Assembly: GCA_016873615.1 (NCBI GenBank) | Contig: VGWX01000008.1 | Coordinates: 1-47,264 of the forward strand | Direction of reading: 5' to 3' | DNA from: Nitrospira sp. | GTDB taxonomy: Bacteria; Nitrospirota; Thermodesulfovibrionia; Thermodesulfovibrionales; SM23-35 | Length of the DNA: 47,264 nt | Shown: piece after piece, positions 15,726 to 25,162 of the stretch | How the letters are laid out: each line of letters starts with the position of its first letter | How positions within the stretch are numbered: the first letter of the stretch is position 1 | The notes under the pieces: generated by a model | Database searches by the model: none | What the model was told of the DNA's origin: nothing | Seen by the model: the letters and a program-made list of their open reading frames with translations, nothing else | Made by a program: the position numbers and the translations under genes

Positions 15726-17552
15726 ATGAGACGGGATGATTTAAGGAATATAGCTATTATAGCCCATGTTGATCATGGCAAGACTACGCTTGTTGACGGG
15801 ATGATGAAACAGGCCGGGCTATTCCGTTCCAATGAAAAGGTACAGGAACGCATTATGGACAACATTGACCTTGAAAGGGAACGCGGCATAACTATTATGG
15901 CAAAGAATGCAGCCGTTCGGTACAACGGCATGAAGATTAATATTGTAGATACTCCCGGTCACGCAGACTTTGGCGGCGAGGTTGAGAGGACACTGAAAAT
16001 GGTAGACGGAGTGCTGCTGCTTGTCGACGCCTCAGAAGGCCCCCTGCCGCAGACGAGGTTCGTGCTGCAGAAAGCCCTTGAACGCAAACTCCCGCCGATA
16101 GTTGTTATCAATAAGATAGACCGGCCTGATGCAAGGATACAGGCTGTGCTGAATGAGGTATATGACCTTTTTATTGATCTTGATGCAACAGTGGAACAGC
16201 TTGAATTCCCGGTTCTTTATACAAACGCAAAGCTTGGCTCTGCAACACTTAGCATGGAGGAAAATTCAGATAATCTCAAGCCGCTTTTTGATACTATAAT
16301 GAAAACCATACCTCCGCCTGTAAATGCAATTAACGGTCTGTTGCAGATACTCGTAACCAACATCGACTATGACAACTATGTCGGAAGACTCGCAATCGGA
16401 CGTATATTCTCGGGTTCAGTGAAGGTAGGGGATAATGTTGCAATGGCCAAAGCTGACGGCGAACTGTCAAAGACAAAGGTATCATTGCTTTATATATTTG
16501 AGGGGCTTGAGAGGATTGCTACTGAAGAGGCCTCTGCAGGAGAAATTATCGCCCTTGCAGGACTGGAGGGGATAAATATAGGAGACACTATCACCGATGT
16601 AGAAAACCCGAAGCCATTACCGAGGATAAAGGTGGATGAGCCTACCATTTCAATGGTATTTTCTGTAAACACATCCCCTTTTTCAGGGAAAGACGGCGCA
16701 TATGTAACATCCAGGAAATTAAGGGAAAGGCTTGAGAAAGAACTTCTCTATAACGTAGCTATAAAAGTGGACCTTACCGAGACAGACTCTTTTAAGGTTA
16801 TGGGGCGCGGAGAGCTGCAGCTTGCAATACTTATCGAGATGATGAGGCGGGAGGGGTATGAACTTTCTGTTGCCATGCCCGAGACAATAACAAAGACGGT
16901 ACAGGATGTTTTGCATGAACCCATGGAACTGCTTGTCATAGATGTGCCTGAAGAATACATCGGGGTTGTTACCCAGCAGATCGGCATGAGAAGAGGCAAA
17001 ATGCAGAAGATGCAGAACAATGGATTTGGCAGGGTAAGGCTTGAGTTCAGGATCCCTTCACGAGGACTGATCGGTTTCAGGTCGCAATTTCTCACTGATA
17101 CAAGAGGAACAGGACTGCTGAATCATCTCTTTGACGGATATGAACCCTGGCATGGCCCTATCTCCAAAAGGCAGACAGGCGCACTTGTAGCTGACAGGCA
17201 TGGGATATCCACTACCTATGCGCTTTTCCACCTGCAACCGAGAGGAATACTCTTTATCAGGGAAAACACCTCAGTGTATGAAGGCATGATAATAGGCGAG
17301 AATTCAAGGGCAAATGACCTTGAAGTGAATGTCATTAAGGAAAAGAAGCTGACAAACATGCGCGCCTCTAGCGCAGATGATGCGCTTCAGCTGATACCTC
17401 CAAGGATCATGAGCCTGGAGCAGGCGATAGAATTTATTAAAGAAGATGAGCTTGTTGAGGTAACGCCTGAATCTGTGAGGTTGAGGAAAAAACTGCTCGG
17501 AGCCAACAAAAGGCATTTAGATAAAAAGGCGATAAAATCGGCGGAACTATGA
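15726..17552 (+). CDS. typA: TypA/BipA ribosome-binding translational GTPase
   Basis: This 608-residue protein has the EF-G-like layout. G1 AHVDHGKTT is at 13-21, switch I RERGITI at about 52-58, G3 DTPGHADF near 75-82, and G4 NKIDRPDA near 127-134. The family-specific C-terminal region includes [13 protein letters not shown] and [17 protein letters not shown]. BipA helps assemble the 50S subunit and supports growth in cold or stress. The start follows GGAAAGG 9 bp upstream. It is monocistronic as far as can be seen and divergent from the lar operon. Confidence 0.97.
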   Translation: MRRDDLRNIAIIAHVDHGKTTLVDGMMKQAGLFRSNEKVQERIMDNIDLERERGITIMAKNAAVRYNGMKINIVDTPGHADFGGEVERTLKMVDGVLLLVDASEGPLPQTRFVLQKALERKLPPIVVINKIDRPDARIQAVLNEVYDLFIDLDATVEQLEFPVLYTNAKLGSATLSMEENSDNLKPLFDTIMKTIPPPVNAINGLLQILVTNIDYDNYVGRLAIGRIFSGSVKVGDNVAMAKADGELSKTKVSLLYIFEGLERIATEEASAGEIIALAGLEGINIGDTITDVENPKPLPRIKVDEPTISMVFSVNTSPFSGKDGAYVTSRKLRERLEKELLYNVAIKVDLTETDSFKVMGRGELQLAILIEMMRREGYELSVAMPETITKTVQDVLHEPMELLVIDVPEEYIGVVTQQIGMRRGKMQKMQNNGFGRVRLEFRIPSRGLIGFRSQFLTDTRGTGLLNHLFDGYEPWHGPISKRQTGALVADRHGISTTYALFHLQPRGILFIRENTSVYEGMIIGENSRANDLEVNVIKEKKLTNMRASSADDALQLIPPRIMSLEQAIEFIKEDELVEVTPESVRLRKKLLGANKRHLDKKAIKSAEL

Positions 17553-17857
17553 GAGATTAAACACCTCTTAATCCATAATTATCCATAATTTATTTTGAAT
17601 AAACTGAGGATAGAGTATTTTCGCTCATTCTCGGTTGTACCGACCTCCGAGGCTTTTGCCTCTATATTCATTCATAAATATATTTGACTGTCAGCAAAAA
17701 AAGATGCCCTGATTGCAGCAACAGCTCTTCAAAAGAGATTGCCTTTATTAACCAGAAACTGGAAACACTATAGAAAAATTAAAGGATTAGTTCTCTTCGG
17801 CTCAAAAGTATTCTCATCATCGATGCAATAGGAACCAAGAGAAATTTACCCTTTTTA
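17553..17857. other. Intergenic region containing a partial copy of an inverted-repeat element
   Basis: Bases 17606-17662 match, with few differences, the reverse complement of 34477-34534, the right end of the 117-bp element described there. They begin with the same GAGGATAGAGTATTT terminal sequence, but the opposite terminus is missing. The remaining bases hold a duplicated ATCCATAATT and no recognisable gene. Confidence 0.6.
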
Positions 17858-19024
17858 TTAAATACGTTTTTCGTGAAGTTCATGTATAAACTCGTTGAAA
17901 GGAATGGCCTCGATGCCGTCCTCGGTTTGAAACTGACGTTCGCCTAAAAAAACTACTATCCGGCGTTTTATGCCGCGAAGTTCAGCTACTAACCTTAACC
18001 CGGAAAAATCGCGGTTGTTCAGAGTTTCTTTTGCCTTTACTTCAATAGCAATGAATTCCCTGCCTCGCTGGATCAGAAAATCCACTTCGTTTCTGCCCTG
18101 TGTATGAGACCAGAAATATATCGCATCGTATGGAAGTCCAAGAGCACTGCCCGGTTCTCCATATGCTCTGAGCAAACAGGCAATCCAACCCTCAAACAGA
18201 GCGCCCCGTTCAGTCTCTCCGGGCGGATGAAACTCGCGCCGAATTGCCCTTACAATACCGGCGTCGGTCCAGTAGAGTTTTGGGTGTTTGCGCTCTTTTA
18301 CCCGAATACGTCCTTCATATGCCCGCAACAGCCATGCCAGATGTGTATCCTCCAGAATATTGATATAACCGGCAACGGTTGTGCGGGCAACTCCGGCATC
18401 TCTTGCCAGACCTGATATGCTTAACACCTGACAATGAAAAAGAGATGCCACAGGTAAAAAACGCGCGAATCCCGGAAGATTGCGAACTAATGCCTCTGCC
18501 TGTATCTCTTCTTTCAGAAACAACTGAACATAAGCGTCAAGGCTGTCCGGTTTAGATGGAGACTGCCAGATTATCGGAAGGGTTCCAAAACGCAGAACCG
18601 TATTCAGGTCAAAATCATCACCCAGCTCAGCAGGCAGAAATGGAAACATTATGCGCCTCAGGGCTCGCCCTGCAAGCAGATTAGCGCCGGACTGTTTGAG
18701 CTTTTTAGCGCTCGATCCCAGAAGAACAAAGCGCAGTTTGCGCTCCTCAATAAAACGGTGGACTTCGTTCAGCAGCGACGGCAGACGCTGTATTTCATCC
18801 ACAACAACTGTCTGACCGGACGGAACTCTAAGCAATTCACGACCAAATAAACGGGAATCCCGCAAATAACTCTGATAAAGCCCTTCATTGAGAAGGTCAA
18901 AACGCATTGCATCCGGAAAGGTCTGCTGAACCCAGGCGCTTTTACCTGCTCCCCGAAGCCCAAAAAGAAAAAAACTGCCCGGAGGCGGCTTTAAAAGCCT
19001 TTTATAGATTTTAGTTGTTACCAT
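17858..19024 (-). CDS. AAA ATPase with C-terminal DUF4143 nuclease-like domain (copy 2 of 4)
   Basis: A 388-residue protein with Walker A GLRGAGKSA (about 22-30), Walker B VVVDEIQRLP (about 72-81), LLGSSAKKL and NLLAGRALRR. The middle region has a helix-turn-helix-like LARDAGVARTTVAGYI (about 206-221). The DUF4143 end has NEVDFLIQRGREFIAIEVKAK. It resembles copy 4 (39324) more than copies 1 and 3. The ATG at 19024 comes directly after an imperfect palindrome and a plausible promoter, so the mRNA may be nearly leaderless. The gene stands alone between typA and the lipid cluster. Confidence 0.92.
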   Translation of the reverse strand: MVTTKIYKRLLKPPPGSFFLFGLRGAGKSAWVQQTFPDAMRFDLLNEGLYQSYLRDSRLFGRELLRVPSGQTVVVDEIQRLPSLLNEVHRFIEERKLRFVLLGSSAKKLKQSGANLLAGRALRRIMFPFLPAELGDDFDLNTVLRFGTLPIIWQSPSKPDSLDAYVQLFLKEEIQAEALVRNLPGFARFLPVASLFHCQVLSISGLARDAGVARTTVAGYINILEDTHLAWLLRAYEGRIRVKERKHPKLYWTDAGIVRAIRREFHPPGETERGALFEGWIACLLRAYGEPGSALGLPYDAIYFWSHTQGRNEVDFLIQRGREFIAIEVKAKETLNNRDFSGLRLVAELRGIKRRIVVFLGERQFQTEDGIEAIPFNEFIHELHEKRI

Positions 19025-19061
19025 GTCGTCATATTTACCATATTTATGACGCCATAGTCAA
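19025..19061 (-). promoter_or_regulatory. Promoter with inverted repeat upstream of DUF4143 copy 2
   Basis: CGTCATA (19027-19033) and TATGACG (19045-19051) form an inverted repeat just upstream of the start codon. On the minus strand TTGACT (19061 to 19056) followed 18 nt later by TAAATA fits a sigma-70-type promoter whose transcript would begin close to the ATG. The inverted repeat overlaps the spacer and -10 box, a likely operator position. Confidence 0.4.
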
Positions 19062-19225
19062 CAATAATCTGCTGTTTAGTTGCAATAATATCTGTCAGAA
19101 AGCAGTAATCCTGTTGCATCATGTAAGAATTTATACGAAATAGTATTAATTTTAAAGTTTAAAATGCCTCTGTGAACTCTGTGGTTTTATCCAAATGCAT
19201 TTTTTGGGTGTATGCCCGATTATCG

Positions 19226-20194
19226 TTAGTGTAACTCCCTTAGTAATTCATTTTTATGTTTATAGGTCTTCCAGCGGTTGTGCATCCAGAGGTATTGTTC
19301 AGGGTATTTGCGGATAATCAGCTCCATCTTTTTGTTGACCTCTTCCGTCAAACGAAAGATCTCTTCTTTTTCGCTCCGGTATTCTCCGGGCAAAACAGGG
19401 TCAGAGACGACGCCTTCAAAGCTGTATCCATCTGCACTCCTGCAGCAGGCAACTACAACAATCGGTCTTTTGTATGAAATAGAAAGTATGGCCGGCACTG
19501 GTGTAGTGGTAGCCTTGCGTCCGAAGAAATCAACCGAAATCCCCTGCATGGTACTCTGATCCGGCAGCATGCCGATGGACTCACCATGCTGCAATGTCTT
19601 CTGGAGGGTGAACATGGCATTTTTCTTCGGGATAATCACCTGTCCGCTGCCGGCCCGTTTTTTGTAAATAAGTTTTTCGAGATAGATGTTGTCGAGTGGT
19701 CTTACCACGACCACCAGGGGGATGCCTACAACTGAACTTACATGTGGCAGGAGTTCCCAGTTTCCGATATGAGGCGTCACAAAAATGCAGCCCTTAGAAT
19801 CATCGTGAATTCTTTTTGCCTTCTGAAAAAGCTCATCAAGCGCGAGTGACGCCTTCCGCAGATCATCCTGAACACTGTCTGATTTCAAAAAAGCCTGAAA
19901 TTTTGAACTCTCAAGGAAAGTGAGAAAAAACGATATGCAGCTCATGCGCGCGATCTTTCTGATCTCCTTATCATCCTTCTCTCCTGAATAAGCATGTTTA
20001 AGGTTGTCGACTGCAATTGTGCGGCGTTTCGATACGAGAAAATAGAAAAGATTTCCCAGAAGGCTGCTTATAAGATGGATGATTTTCAGGGGTGTTATAC
20101 GGCAAAAGACGAGAAGGATATAAACAGCTATAAACTCAACAACCTGTAAAGTTTTCCCCTTTTTGGAACGTTTCTTTTTGGGTTTTTTAGACAA
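19226..20194 (-). CDS. LpxL/HtrB-type lysophospholipid or lipid A acyltransferase
   Basis: This 322-residue protein has an N-terminal hydrophobic segment after a very Lys-rich start. The acyltransferase motif HIGNWE (HX4E) lies near 142-147, with VVVRPLDN, GESIGMLPDQS and VDFFGRKA downstream, as in the LpxL/HtrB family that adds secondary acyl chains to lipid A or related lipids at the inner membrane. The only start available is a TTG at 20194. An in-frame stop lies 18 bp upstream, and the start sits inside a degenerate hairpin repeat, so the original 5' end may have been altered. It is last in the ketosynthase cluster and probably uses its product. Confidence 0.88.
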   Translation of the reverse strand: MSKKPKKKRSKKGKTLQVVEFIAVYILLVFCRITPLKIIHLISSLLGNLFYFLVSKRRTIAVDNLKHAYSGEKDDKEIRKIARMSCISFFLTFLESSKFQAFLKSDSVQDDLRKASLALDELFQKAKRIHDDSKGCIFVTPHIGNWELLPHVSSVVGIPLVVVVRPLDNIYLEKLIYKKRAGSGQVIIPKKNAMFTLQKTLQHGESIGMLPDQSTMQGISVDFFGRKATTTPVPAILSISYKRPIVVVACCRSADGYSFEGVVSDPVLPGEYRSEKEEIFRLTEEVNKKMELIIRKYPEQYLWMHNRWKTYKHKNELLRELH

Positions 20195-20267
20195 AGAATT
20201 TCTCGAAGCTCAGTTTTAAGGTTACTTTTTTCCTTGTTCTGTCATTGACACAAAAATACCTTTAAGT

Positions 20268-20347
20268 AACTCCCTCCAACTCCCTCTTAACCTAAGAGGG
20301 AGTTAAAAGGTTCCCCCTCTTAAATTAAGAGGGGGCAAGGGGGAGTT
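20268..20347. repeat. GC-rich double-hairpin repeat between acyltransferase and ketosynthase
   Basis: Two adjacent palindromes, CTCCCTCTTA/TAAGAGGGAG (20280-20302) and CCCCCTCTTA/TAAGAGGGGG (20313-20335), are enclosed by outer arms AACTCCCTC and GGGGGAGTT. The layout equals that at 381-460. The element follows the ketosynthase stop by 5 bp and separates that gene from the acyltransferase. Confidence 0.75.
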
Positions 20348-20351
20348 ATCT

Positions 20352-21644
20352 TCACTTTATAACCTTTACTACAACAGAGGAAGACTGTCCGCCAATTCCG
20401 TAGCTTACAGACAGAAAATGATCTTTTGCACATTGCTGATGGGAACCCGATATCCTGAGTTCACTAAACTCCTTTTCACTCTCCCTGAAGTTCAGCGTAG
20501 CAGGGGCTATTTTATCCTGAACAGCATTAATCCCTAATATTATCTCGGCAATATCACTTGCAGCGCCGAGATGTCCGGTGTAAGGCTTCATGCCGCAGAT
20601 GGGAATTGCATGTTTCTCTTTGTCGCATGCCTTCATGATCGATCTCAGTTCGGATCTGTCGCCTTTTTGAGAGCCGCTTCCGTGGGGGCTGATAAAGGCA
20701 AAGTCTCTGGGATCACATGAGGTTTCATTTAATGCAGCAGCAATGCTCCCGAGAGTAACGTGTGAATGAACGCTTATCCCGCGGTCATTCGAGAATTCAA
20801 TGCTGTTCCCGAATCCTTTTATCTTCCCCAGAATAGTTGCCCCACGTTTCTCAGCAATGTCTGAGGCCTCAAGAAAAAGCGCTGCACCTCCTTCGCCAGG
20901 GATGAAGCCGTCTCTTCTCCAGTCAAAAGGCATGTATGAACGGACGCCATCTCTGCATTGAGAGACAAGACCAAGGCCCTCCATCTCATAGAGCGGGATC
21001 TCTGTGAGCCAGTTGCCGCAACCTGCTGCCATTGCAATATCTGCATTTCCCTGTCTGATACTCCTCCACGCGAGTTCGACTGCATTGCCTCCGCATGGAG
21101 AATGGCTTGCAAGGCTTGTATTGGGTCCCATAAATTCCAGATAGGCTGAAAGAAAACTGAAGAGATTATTATTAATGGATTCAAGGAGAAAGAAGGGATT
21201 GACCTTATCAAGGGTTGACCTGTTTAACCTCTCAGTTTCTATTGTATGCCATTTCCCATGTGTGCCATCCTTTGTGGCAGGATACATGAAATCACAGCCG
21301 ACTTTTGTTGTGTCTCCTGATGCAATGAACAAAGCCCTTCTGCCGGGTTGTATGTCCGTGATGGTTATGCCGGATGAAGATAACGCATCACGCGCTGCAT
21401 TGAATCCAAGGATCGAGCCGCGGTTCAGAAATTTCATCTGACCAAGTAGTTTGTGAGGGATATCCCCGTCTCTTTCTGCTTCCTTTACCTTCCCCATAAA
21501 CTGCAAAAAGCCCGGCAATCCATCATTTGGATAATGTGCTATCCCCGTCTTCAATGCCTTTACATTCTCCCAGTTTTCTGCGACACTATTTCCGGCGGGT
21601 GTTATGAGTCCCATTCCTGTTATTACTACTTCTCTGTCATACAC
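20352..21644 (-). CDS. Beta-ketoacyl-ACP synthase, FabF-like, with atypical active-site context (KS4)
   Basis: A 430-residue thiolase-fold condensing enzyme. The nucleophile Cys184 lies in SHSPCGGNAVE rather than the usual TACASG. His321 (SPHGSGSQKGD) and Lys353/His358 (KPYTGHLGAA) complete the Cys-His-His set, so it should be catalytic but may prefer a different acyl substrate. EGGAALFLE and a final GIGGQSSSVVV are typical of the family. It starts 4 bp from the end of the dehydratase gene at 21648 and is the last condensing enzyme in the operon. It could serve initiation or a special elongation step, which is inference. Confidence 0.9.
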   Translation of the reverse strand: MYDREVVITGMGLITPAGNSVAENWENVKALKTGIAHYPNDGLPGFLQFMGKVKEAERDGDIPHKLLGQMKFLNRGSILGFNAARDALSSSGITITDIQPGRRALFIASGDTTKVGCDFMYPATKDGTHGKWHTIETERLNRSTLDKVNPFFLLESINNNLFSFLSAYLEFMGPNTSLASHSPCGGNAVELAWRSIRQGNADIAMAAGCGNWLTEIPLYEMEGLGLVSQCRDGVRSYMPFDWRRDGFIPGEGGAALFLEASDIAEKRGATILGKIKGFGNSIEFSNDRGISVHSHVTLGSIAAALNETSCDPRDFAFISPHGSGSQKGDRSELRSIMKACDKEKHAIPICGMKPYTGHLGAASDIAEIILGINAVQDKIAPATLNFRESEKEFSELRISGSHQQCAKDHFLSVSYGIGGQSSSVVVKVIK

Positions 21645-21647
21645 GTA

Positions 21648-22091
21648 TCATTCCCTCGTCAGAAGCTTAAAGAATCTCTTCTGTTCATTGGCGTCTTCTA
21701 TCTCTTCAAAAGATATTGTCTCTCCCTCAAACTCAGCAACTATCTTCTTTTTCCCATCAACCATGCCGATACCCGAATATATTATTTTATCTTTTTCAGT
21801 TCCCGGGATAAGTTTCACCTCAAACTCAACCCGGTCACCCGGAAATGCAAAACCATAGAACTTGCATTTGTGAACCTTTGTTATAAGAAACCAGTCTTTG
21901 AAATCAGATGATGCAGCTACAAGCCAGCCGGTAAGCTGAGCTATTGCCTCAAGCAGGAGCACACCTGGCATAATCGGGTTTTTCGGGAAATGGAACTCGA
22001 GGAAATCCTCACTCATGGCAACATTTTTCATGCCCCTGATAACTTCATCAGCCTTCCAATCAGTGATGCGGTCTATAAGTAAATATCGCAT
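21648..22091 (-). CDS. FabZ-like hotdog dehydratase (DH1)
   Basis: A 147-residue single hotdog domain with FHFPKNPIMPGVLLLEAIAQL (33-53). The His and the Glu of the active site match FabZ 3-hydroxyacyl-ACP dehydratases. GFAFPGDRVEFEVKL corresponds to the second FabZ block. It would dehydrate 3-hydroxyacyl-ACP intermediates in the cluster's own cycle. It starts the second part of the operon after a 178-bp gap filled by a repeat, and a GGAGGAT ribosome site precedes its ATG. Confidence 0.92.
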   Translation of the reverse strand: MRYLLIDRITDWKADEVIRGMKNVAMSEDFLEFHFPKNPIMPGVLLLEAIAQLTGWLVAASSDFKDWFLITKVHKCKFYGFAFPGDRVEFEVKLIPGTEKDKIIYSGIGMVDGKKKIVAEFEGETISFEEIEDANEQKRFFKLLTRE

Positions 22092-22127
22092 ATATCCTCC
22101 TGTATCCCTTATTCGTATTGTTAAAAC

Positions 22128-22237
22128 TTAACCACAGAGATCACAGAAAAAGCATTAACTATCAAAAAGTTCAAAGAAACCAAAGAGTTCACAGAGTTTT
22201 ACAAGCTGAATTTTCCCTCTGAGTCCTCTGTGGTTAA
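22128..22237. repeat. CCACAGAG inverted-repeat element inside the lipid operon
   Basis: TTAACCACAGAGA at 22128-22140 and CCTCTGTGGTTAA at 22225-22237 are inverted, with further CACAGA and CACAGAG motifs between. A fragment of the same kind (CTCTGTGAACTCTGTGG) lies near 19167-19183. It occupies the only sizeable gap in the operon, between the AcpS and dehydratase genes, and may be a late insertion. No gene is present in it. Confidence 0.65.
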
Positions 22238-22269
22238 AATATCTTTCTGTGGTTTCATAATCCCAGTTT

Positions 22270-22659
22270 TCAGTTCCCTATAAGGATCACTGAAGCTACG
22301 GCATAATCTGATGCATGTGAGATAGAAACAGTACACTGGCGTATCCTTCTTTTTTTTGCAAGTTTTTCAGCCCAGCCTTTTATATGAAGCTCCGGCTTGC
22401 CTGAAGGAGCCGGGAGGACTTCGATCTCCTGAAACAGATGATCAATGCCTATTCCGGAAAATCCTGTGCCGAGGGCTTTCATAAACGACTCTTTTGCAGC
22501 AAAACGGCCTGCAAAATGGATATACGGATCTTTCCTTGACTCGCAGTATTCCCTTTCCTTTTCAGTAAAGATGTCTGAAATAAAAGTTTTGTTTTTCTGT
22601 ATTATGCGTTTCAATTTGGAAATATCCACAATATCAATTCCCTGAAGAATCTTCATCAT
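22270..22659 (-). CDS. Holo-ACP synthase (AcpS-type phosphopantetheinyl transferase)
   Basis: This 129-residue protein attaches 4'-phosphopantetheine from CoA to the carrier-protein serine. It has the AcpS motifs GIDIVDI (8-14), with the Mg-binding Asp, and FAGRFAAKESFMKALG (about 49-64), with the Glu-Ser pair, plus VSISHASDYAVA near the C-terminus. Its ATG overlaps the FabG stop (ATGA). A dedicated AcpS inside the cluster suggests that it services the unusual ACP encoded at 27789. It could also be the cell's only AcpS, which cannot be judged here. Confidence 0.95.
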   Translation of the reverse strand: MMKILQGIDIVDISKLKRIIQKNKTFISDIFTEKEREYCESRKDPYIHFAGRFAAKESFMKALGTGFSGIGIDHLFQEIEVLPAPSGKPELHIKGWAEKLAKKRRIRQCTVSISHASDYAVASVILIGN

Positions 22660-23408
22660 GATACGCTTAACCCTCCGTCAACCGATATGGCCTGTCCCGT
22701 AATATAATCTGACATATCAGATGCAAGAAATAAAACAAGCAACGCAACATCACGGGGCTCTCCGAACCTGCCGCATGGTATGCCTTTAAGGATATCTTCA
22801 CCTGCTCTCTTTCTTGCCCTCGAACTCATGTCCGTTACAATCATCCCCGGCAATGCAGCATTGACCTGTATGCCCTTGCCTGAGAGCTCAACGGCACAGG
22901 CTCTGGTGAAGGATATCAGCCCGCCTTTTGAAGCAGCATAGTTTGTCTGCCCGCGGCCTCCTTTGATCGCGCTTACTGAGGAAATATTAATGATCTTACC
23001 TGCGTGTTGCGGCATCATAATTTCTGCAGCGAATTTTGAACAGAGGAAGGCGCCCCTCAGGTTCAGTTCAAGCACCTTGTCCCAATCAGGAAGCCCCATG
23101 CTCAAAAGGAGGTTGTCCCTGATAATCCCTGCATTATTAACGAGGATATCGATTTTTTTGAAATGGGTTTTGATATAGGCAAAGAGCTTTTCGACTTCCT
23201 CGGGTTTTGCTATATCAGCCTGGAAGATCTCTGCCTTGCCTTGCTGCCGGATAATCTCTTCCCGTATCTTTTCAGCTTCTTCCGCTGACCTGTTGTAATT
23301 TATTATGACATGTGCTCCTGCCTGTGCAAGTAACAGGCTTGTCTCTCTTCCAATCCCCCTTGAACCTCCGGTAACGAGAGCGATTTTTCCTGTCAGATCT
23401 ATTTTCAT
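22656..23408 (-). CDS. 3-oxoacyl-ACP reductase (FabG-like SDR)
   Basis: A 250-residue classical short-chain dehydrogenase. It has TGGSRGIGRE at 14-23 for NADP(H), NNAG at about 90-93, catalytic Ser in NISSVSAIKGG, and YAASK, with Tyr and Lys in the YxxxK motif. It ends ITGQAISVDGGLSVS as FabG proteins do. It would reduce the 3-keto group after each condensation. Its ATG overlaps the stop of the upstream ketosynthase and its own stop overlaps the AcpS start, so translation is tightly coupled. Confidence 0.93.
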   Translation of the reverse strand: MKIDLTGKIALVTGGSRGIGRETSLLLAQAGAHVIINYNRSAEEAEKIREEIIRQQGKAEIFQADIAKPEEVEKLFAYIKTHFKKIDILVNNAGIIRDNLLLSMGLPDWDKVLELNLRGAFLCSKFAAEIMMPQHAGKIINISSVSAIKGGRGQTNYAASKGGLISFTRACAVELSGKGIQVNAALPGMIVTDMSSRARKRAGEDILKGIPCGRFGEPRDVALLVLFLASDMSDYITGQAISVDGGLSVS

Positions 23409-24721
23409 TGTTCATCTCCATGATATTTTATAATTATTATGGAAGCGTTCTGGCCTCCAAAGCCAAAGGAATTTGATAGCGCAGCCCTTACTGTCATTGA
23501 CCTGTGCATATTCGGAACATAATCGAGGTCGCACTTCGGATCAGGACTGGTCAGATTTATTGTAGGATGTACCTTGTTCCTTTCTGTGCTCAGTACTGTG
23601 AAAACAAATTCCGGACCGCCTGACGCAGCCAGAAGATGTCCGATCAGGGACTTGCTTGAACTTATCGCGATATTCTTTGCATGATCCTGAAAAACATTCT
23701 TTATTGCGTTTGTCTCCATTGCGTCATTCAGTTTTGTGCTCGTACCGTGAGCATTAATATAATCTATGTCATGACTATTCATCCCAGCATCATTCAGAGC
23801 AGCCCTCATTGACTGTTCAGCGCCGCGGCCCTGCGGATGAGGGGCTGTCACCTGGTATGCATCCATTGATGAACCGTACCCTGCAACTTCACAATATATC
23901 TTTGCACCTCTCCTGACTGCATGTGATTTTTCTTCGAGGATCGCAATGCCGGCTCCTTCCCCCATAACCAGTCCAGCCCTTTTCCTGTCAAATGGCCGGC
24001 ATAAGGTCTGGGGACTTTCAGATGAGGTTGCAGCAGCGCTGAGCAGGACAAAAAAGACGAGCCCTACAGGATTGATCATCGAATCAGCTCCGCCTGCAAC
24101 CATCAGGTCAGCGTCTCCCCTTTGCACTGAGCGGTAACCTATGCCTATAGCCTGAGTCGCTGATGCACAGGCTGTTGTGACAGTGCAATTCATGCCGTGC
24201 AGACCGAATCTCTTTCCGATGAGGGCAGAAGGCCTGTGCGAATTGTTTCTCATGATGGACTCTCTGTGCACGCGACTGTATTCCATGCCGAATCTTTTTA
24301 TATTGAAATTTCTATCGTTAATCCAGTTTTGAATGTCCTCTAACCTGTTGATGCCAAGCCCTGCTGCAAGGGCAACACCGCAATTATCTCTCTGTTTCCC
24401 ATAGTCTGAAATGCCTGCGTCGCTGAGCGCATTCTTTGCTGCCCAGAGAGCAAAGAGGGTTCTCCTTTCACCTTCTGTTAAGGATTCTTCTTTAAATTCC
24501 TCCTGTATTTTCTGCCAGTCTTTTTCTCCCACCTCACCGACTGCTTGAACAGGCGATTTTTCAGCAAAGGGCAGGGTGAGCTTTGATATGCCGGAGATAC
24601 CATTGAGGGCTTTTCCCCAGCTTTCTTCAACATGAAGACCAAGGGAGGTTGCCATTCCAAGGCCTGTAACTACCACCCTTCTTTTTTTATGGTTTTTATC
24701 CGGATTCACTGAATTTTCCAT
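23405..24721 (-). CDS. Beta-ketoacyl-ACP synthase, FabF-like (KS3)
   Basis: A 438-residue condensing enzyme with a canonical triad: Cys185 in TVTTACASATQ, His325 in NAHGTSTKLND and Lys357/His362 in SSKSLIGHLLAASGG. EGAGIAILEE and SFGFGGQNAS are also typical. It carries an N-terminal extension of about 12 polar residues before RRVVVTGLG. It overlaps the dehydratase gene DH2 by 16 bp and FabG by 4 bp. Together with KS1 it is one of two fully canonical elongation enzymes in the cluster. Confidence 0.94.
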   Translation of the reverse strand: MENSVNPDKNHKKRRVVVTGLGMATSLGLHVEESWGKALNGISGISKLTLPFAEKSPVQAVGEVGEKDWQKIQEEFKEESLTEGERRTLFALWAAKNALSDAGISDYGKQRDNCGVALAAGLGINRLEDIQNWINDRNFNIKRFGMEYSRVHRESIMRNNSHRPSALIGKRFGLHGMNCTVTTACASATQAIGIGYRSVQRGDADLMVAGGADSMINPVGLVFFVLLSAAATSSESPQTLCRPFDRKRAGLVMGEGAGIAILEEKSHAVRRGAKIYCEVAGYGSSMDAYQVTAPHPQGRGAEQSMRAALNDAGMNSHDIDYINAHGTSTKLNDAMETNAIKNVFQDHAKNIAISSSKSLIGHLLAASGGPEFVFTVLSTERNKVHPTINLTSPDPKCDLDYVPNMHRSMTVRAALSNSFGFGGQNASIIIIKYHGDEQ

Positions 24722-25149
24722 CCGCTGTAATATTCAAACCTCTTAATAAGTTCCTCTGGTTGGACATCGTGAAAATGGCTGTAAATGATCCGGTTCAGCG
24801 ATGCAATACATTTATCTTCGACGCATATGCTTGCCATGCCGAGCGAATCCCTCCTTGATGTTGAGACGATCTCACCACGAATCTCTGCCCTGAACCCGGG
24901 CCGCAAGTTAGAAATGACCGTAACATCCTCAATAAGTGACATTATCGCAGTAAGCCTGAAATCATGAGAATAGATGATAAGCCATCCGAGGAGCTGTGCC
25001 ATTGCCTCGATCATAATAACCCCGGGGACCATGGCAATCTTTGAATAATGTCCCCTGAGGAATTCCTCTGACAAAGAAAAACTCTTTACCCCTGTAATTG
25101 ATTTGCCTTTTTCTATGTTGGTAACTGCATCATAAAATAGAAATCGCAT
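24706..25149 (-). CDS. FabZ-like hotdog dehydratase (DH2)
   Basis: A 147-residue hotdog protein related to DH1 but clearly diverged. Its active-site segment is RGHYSKIAMVPGVIMIEAMA (32-51), keeping His and Glu of the FabZ site while FP before the Pro-Gly loop is replaced by YS. Two dehydratases in one operon usually imply different chain lengths or positions. A structural partner role is also possible. It lies between the chain-length-factor-like gene and KS3. Confidence 0.88.
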   Translation of the reverse strand: MRFLFYDAVTNIEKGKSITGVKSFSLSEEFLRGHYSKIAMVPGVIMIEAMAQLLGWLIIYSHDFRLTAIMSLIEDVTVISNLRPGFRAEIRGEIVSTSRRDSLGMASICVEDKCIASLNRIIYSHFHDVQPEELIKRFEYYSGWKIQ

Positions 25150-25162
25150 ATTTATCCCTTGG

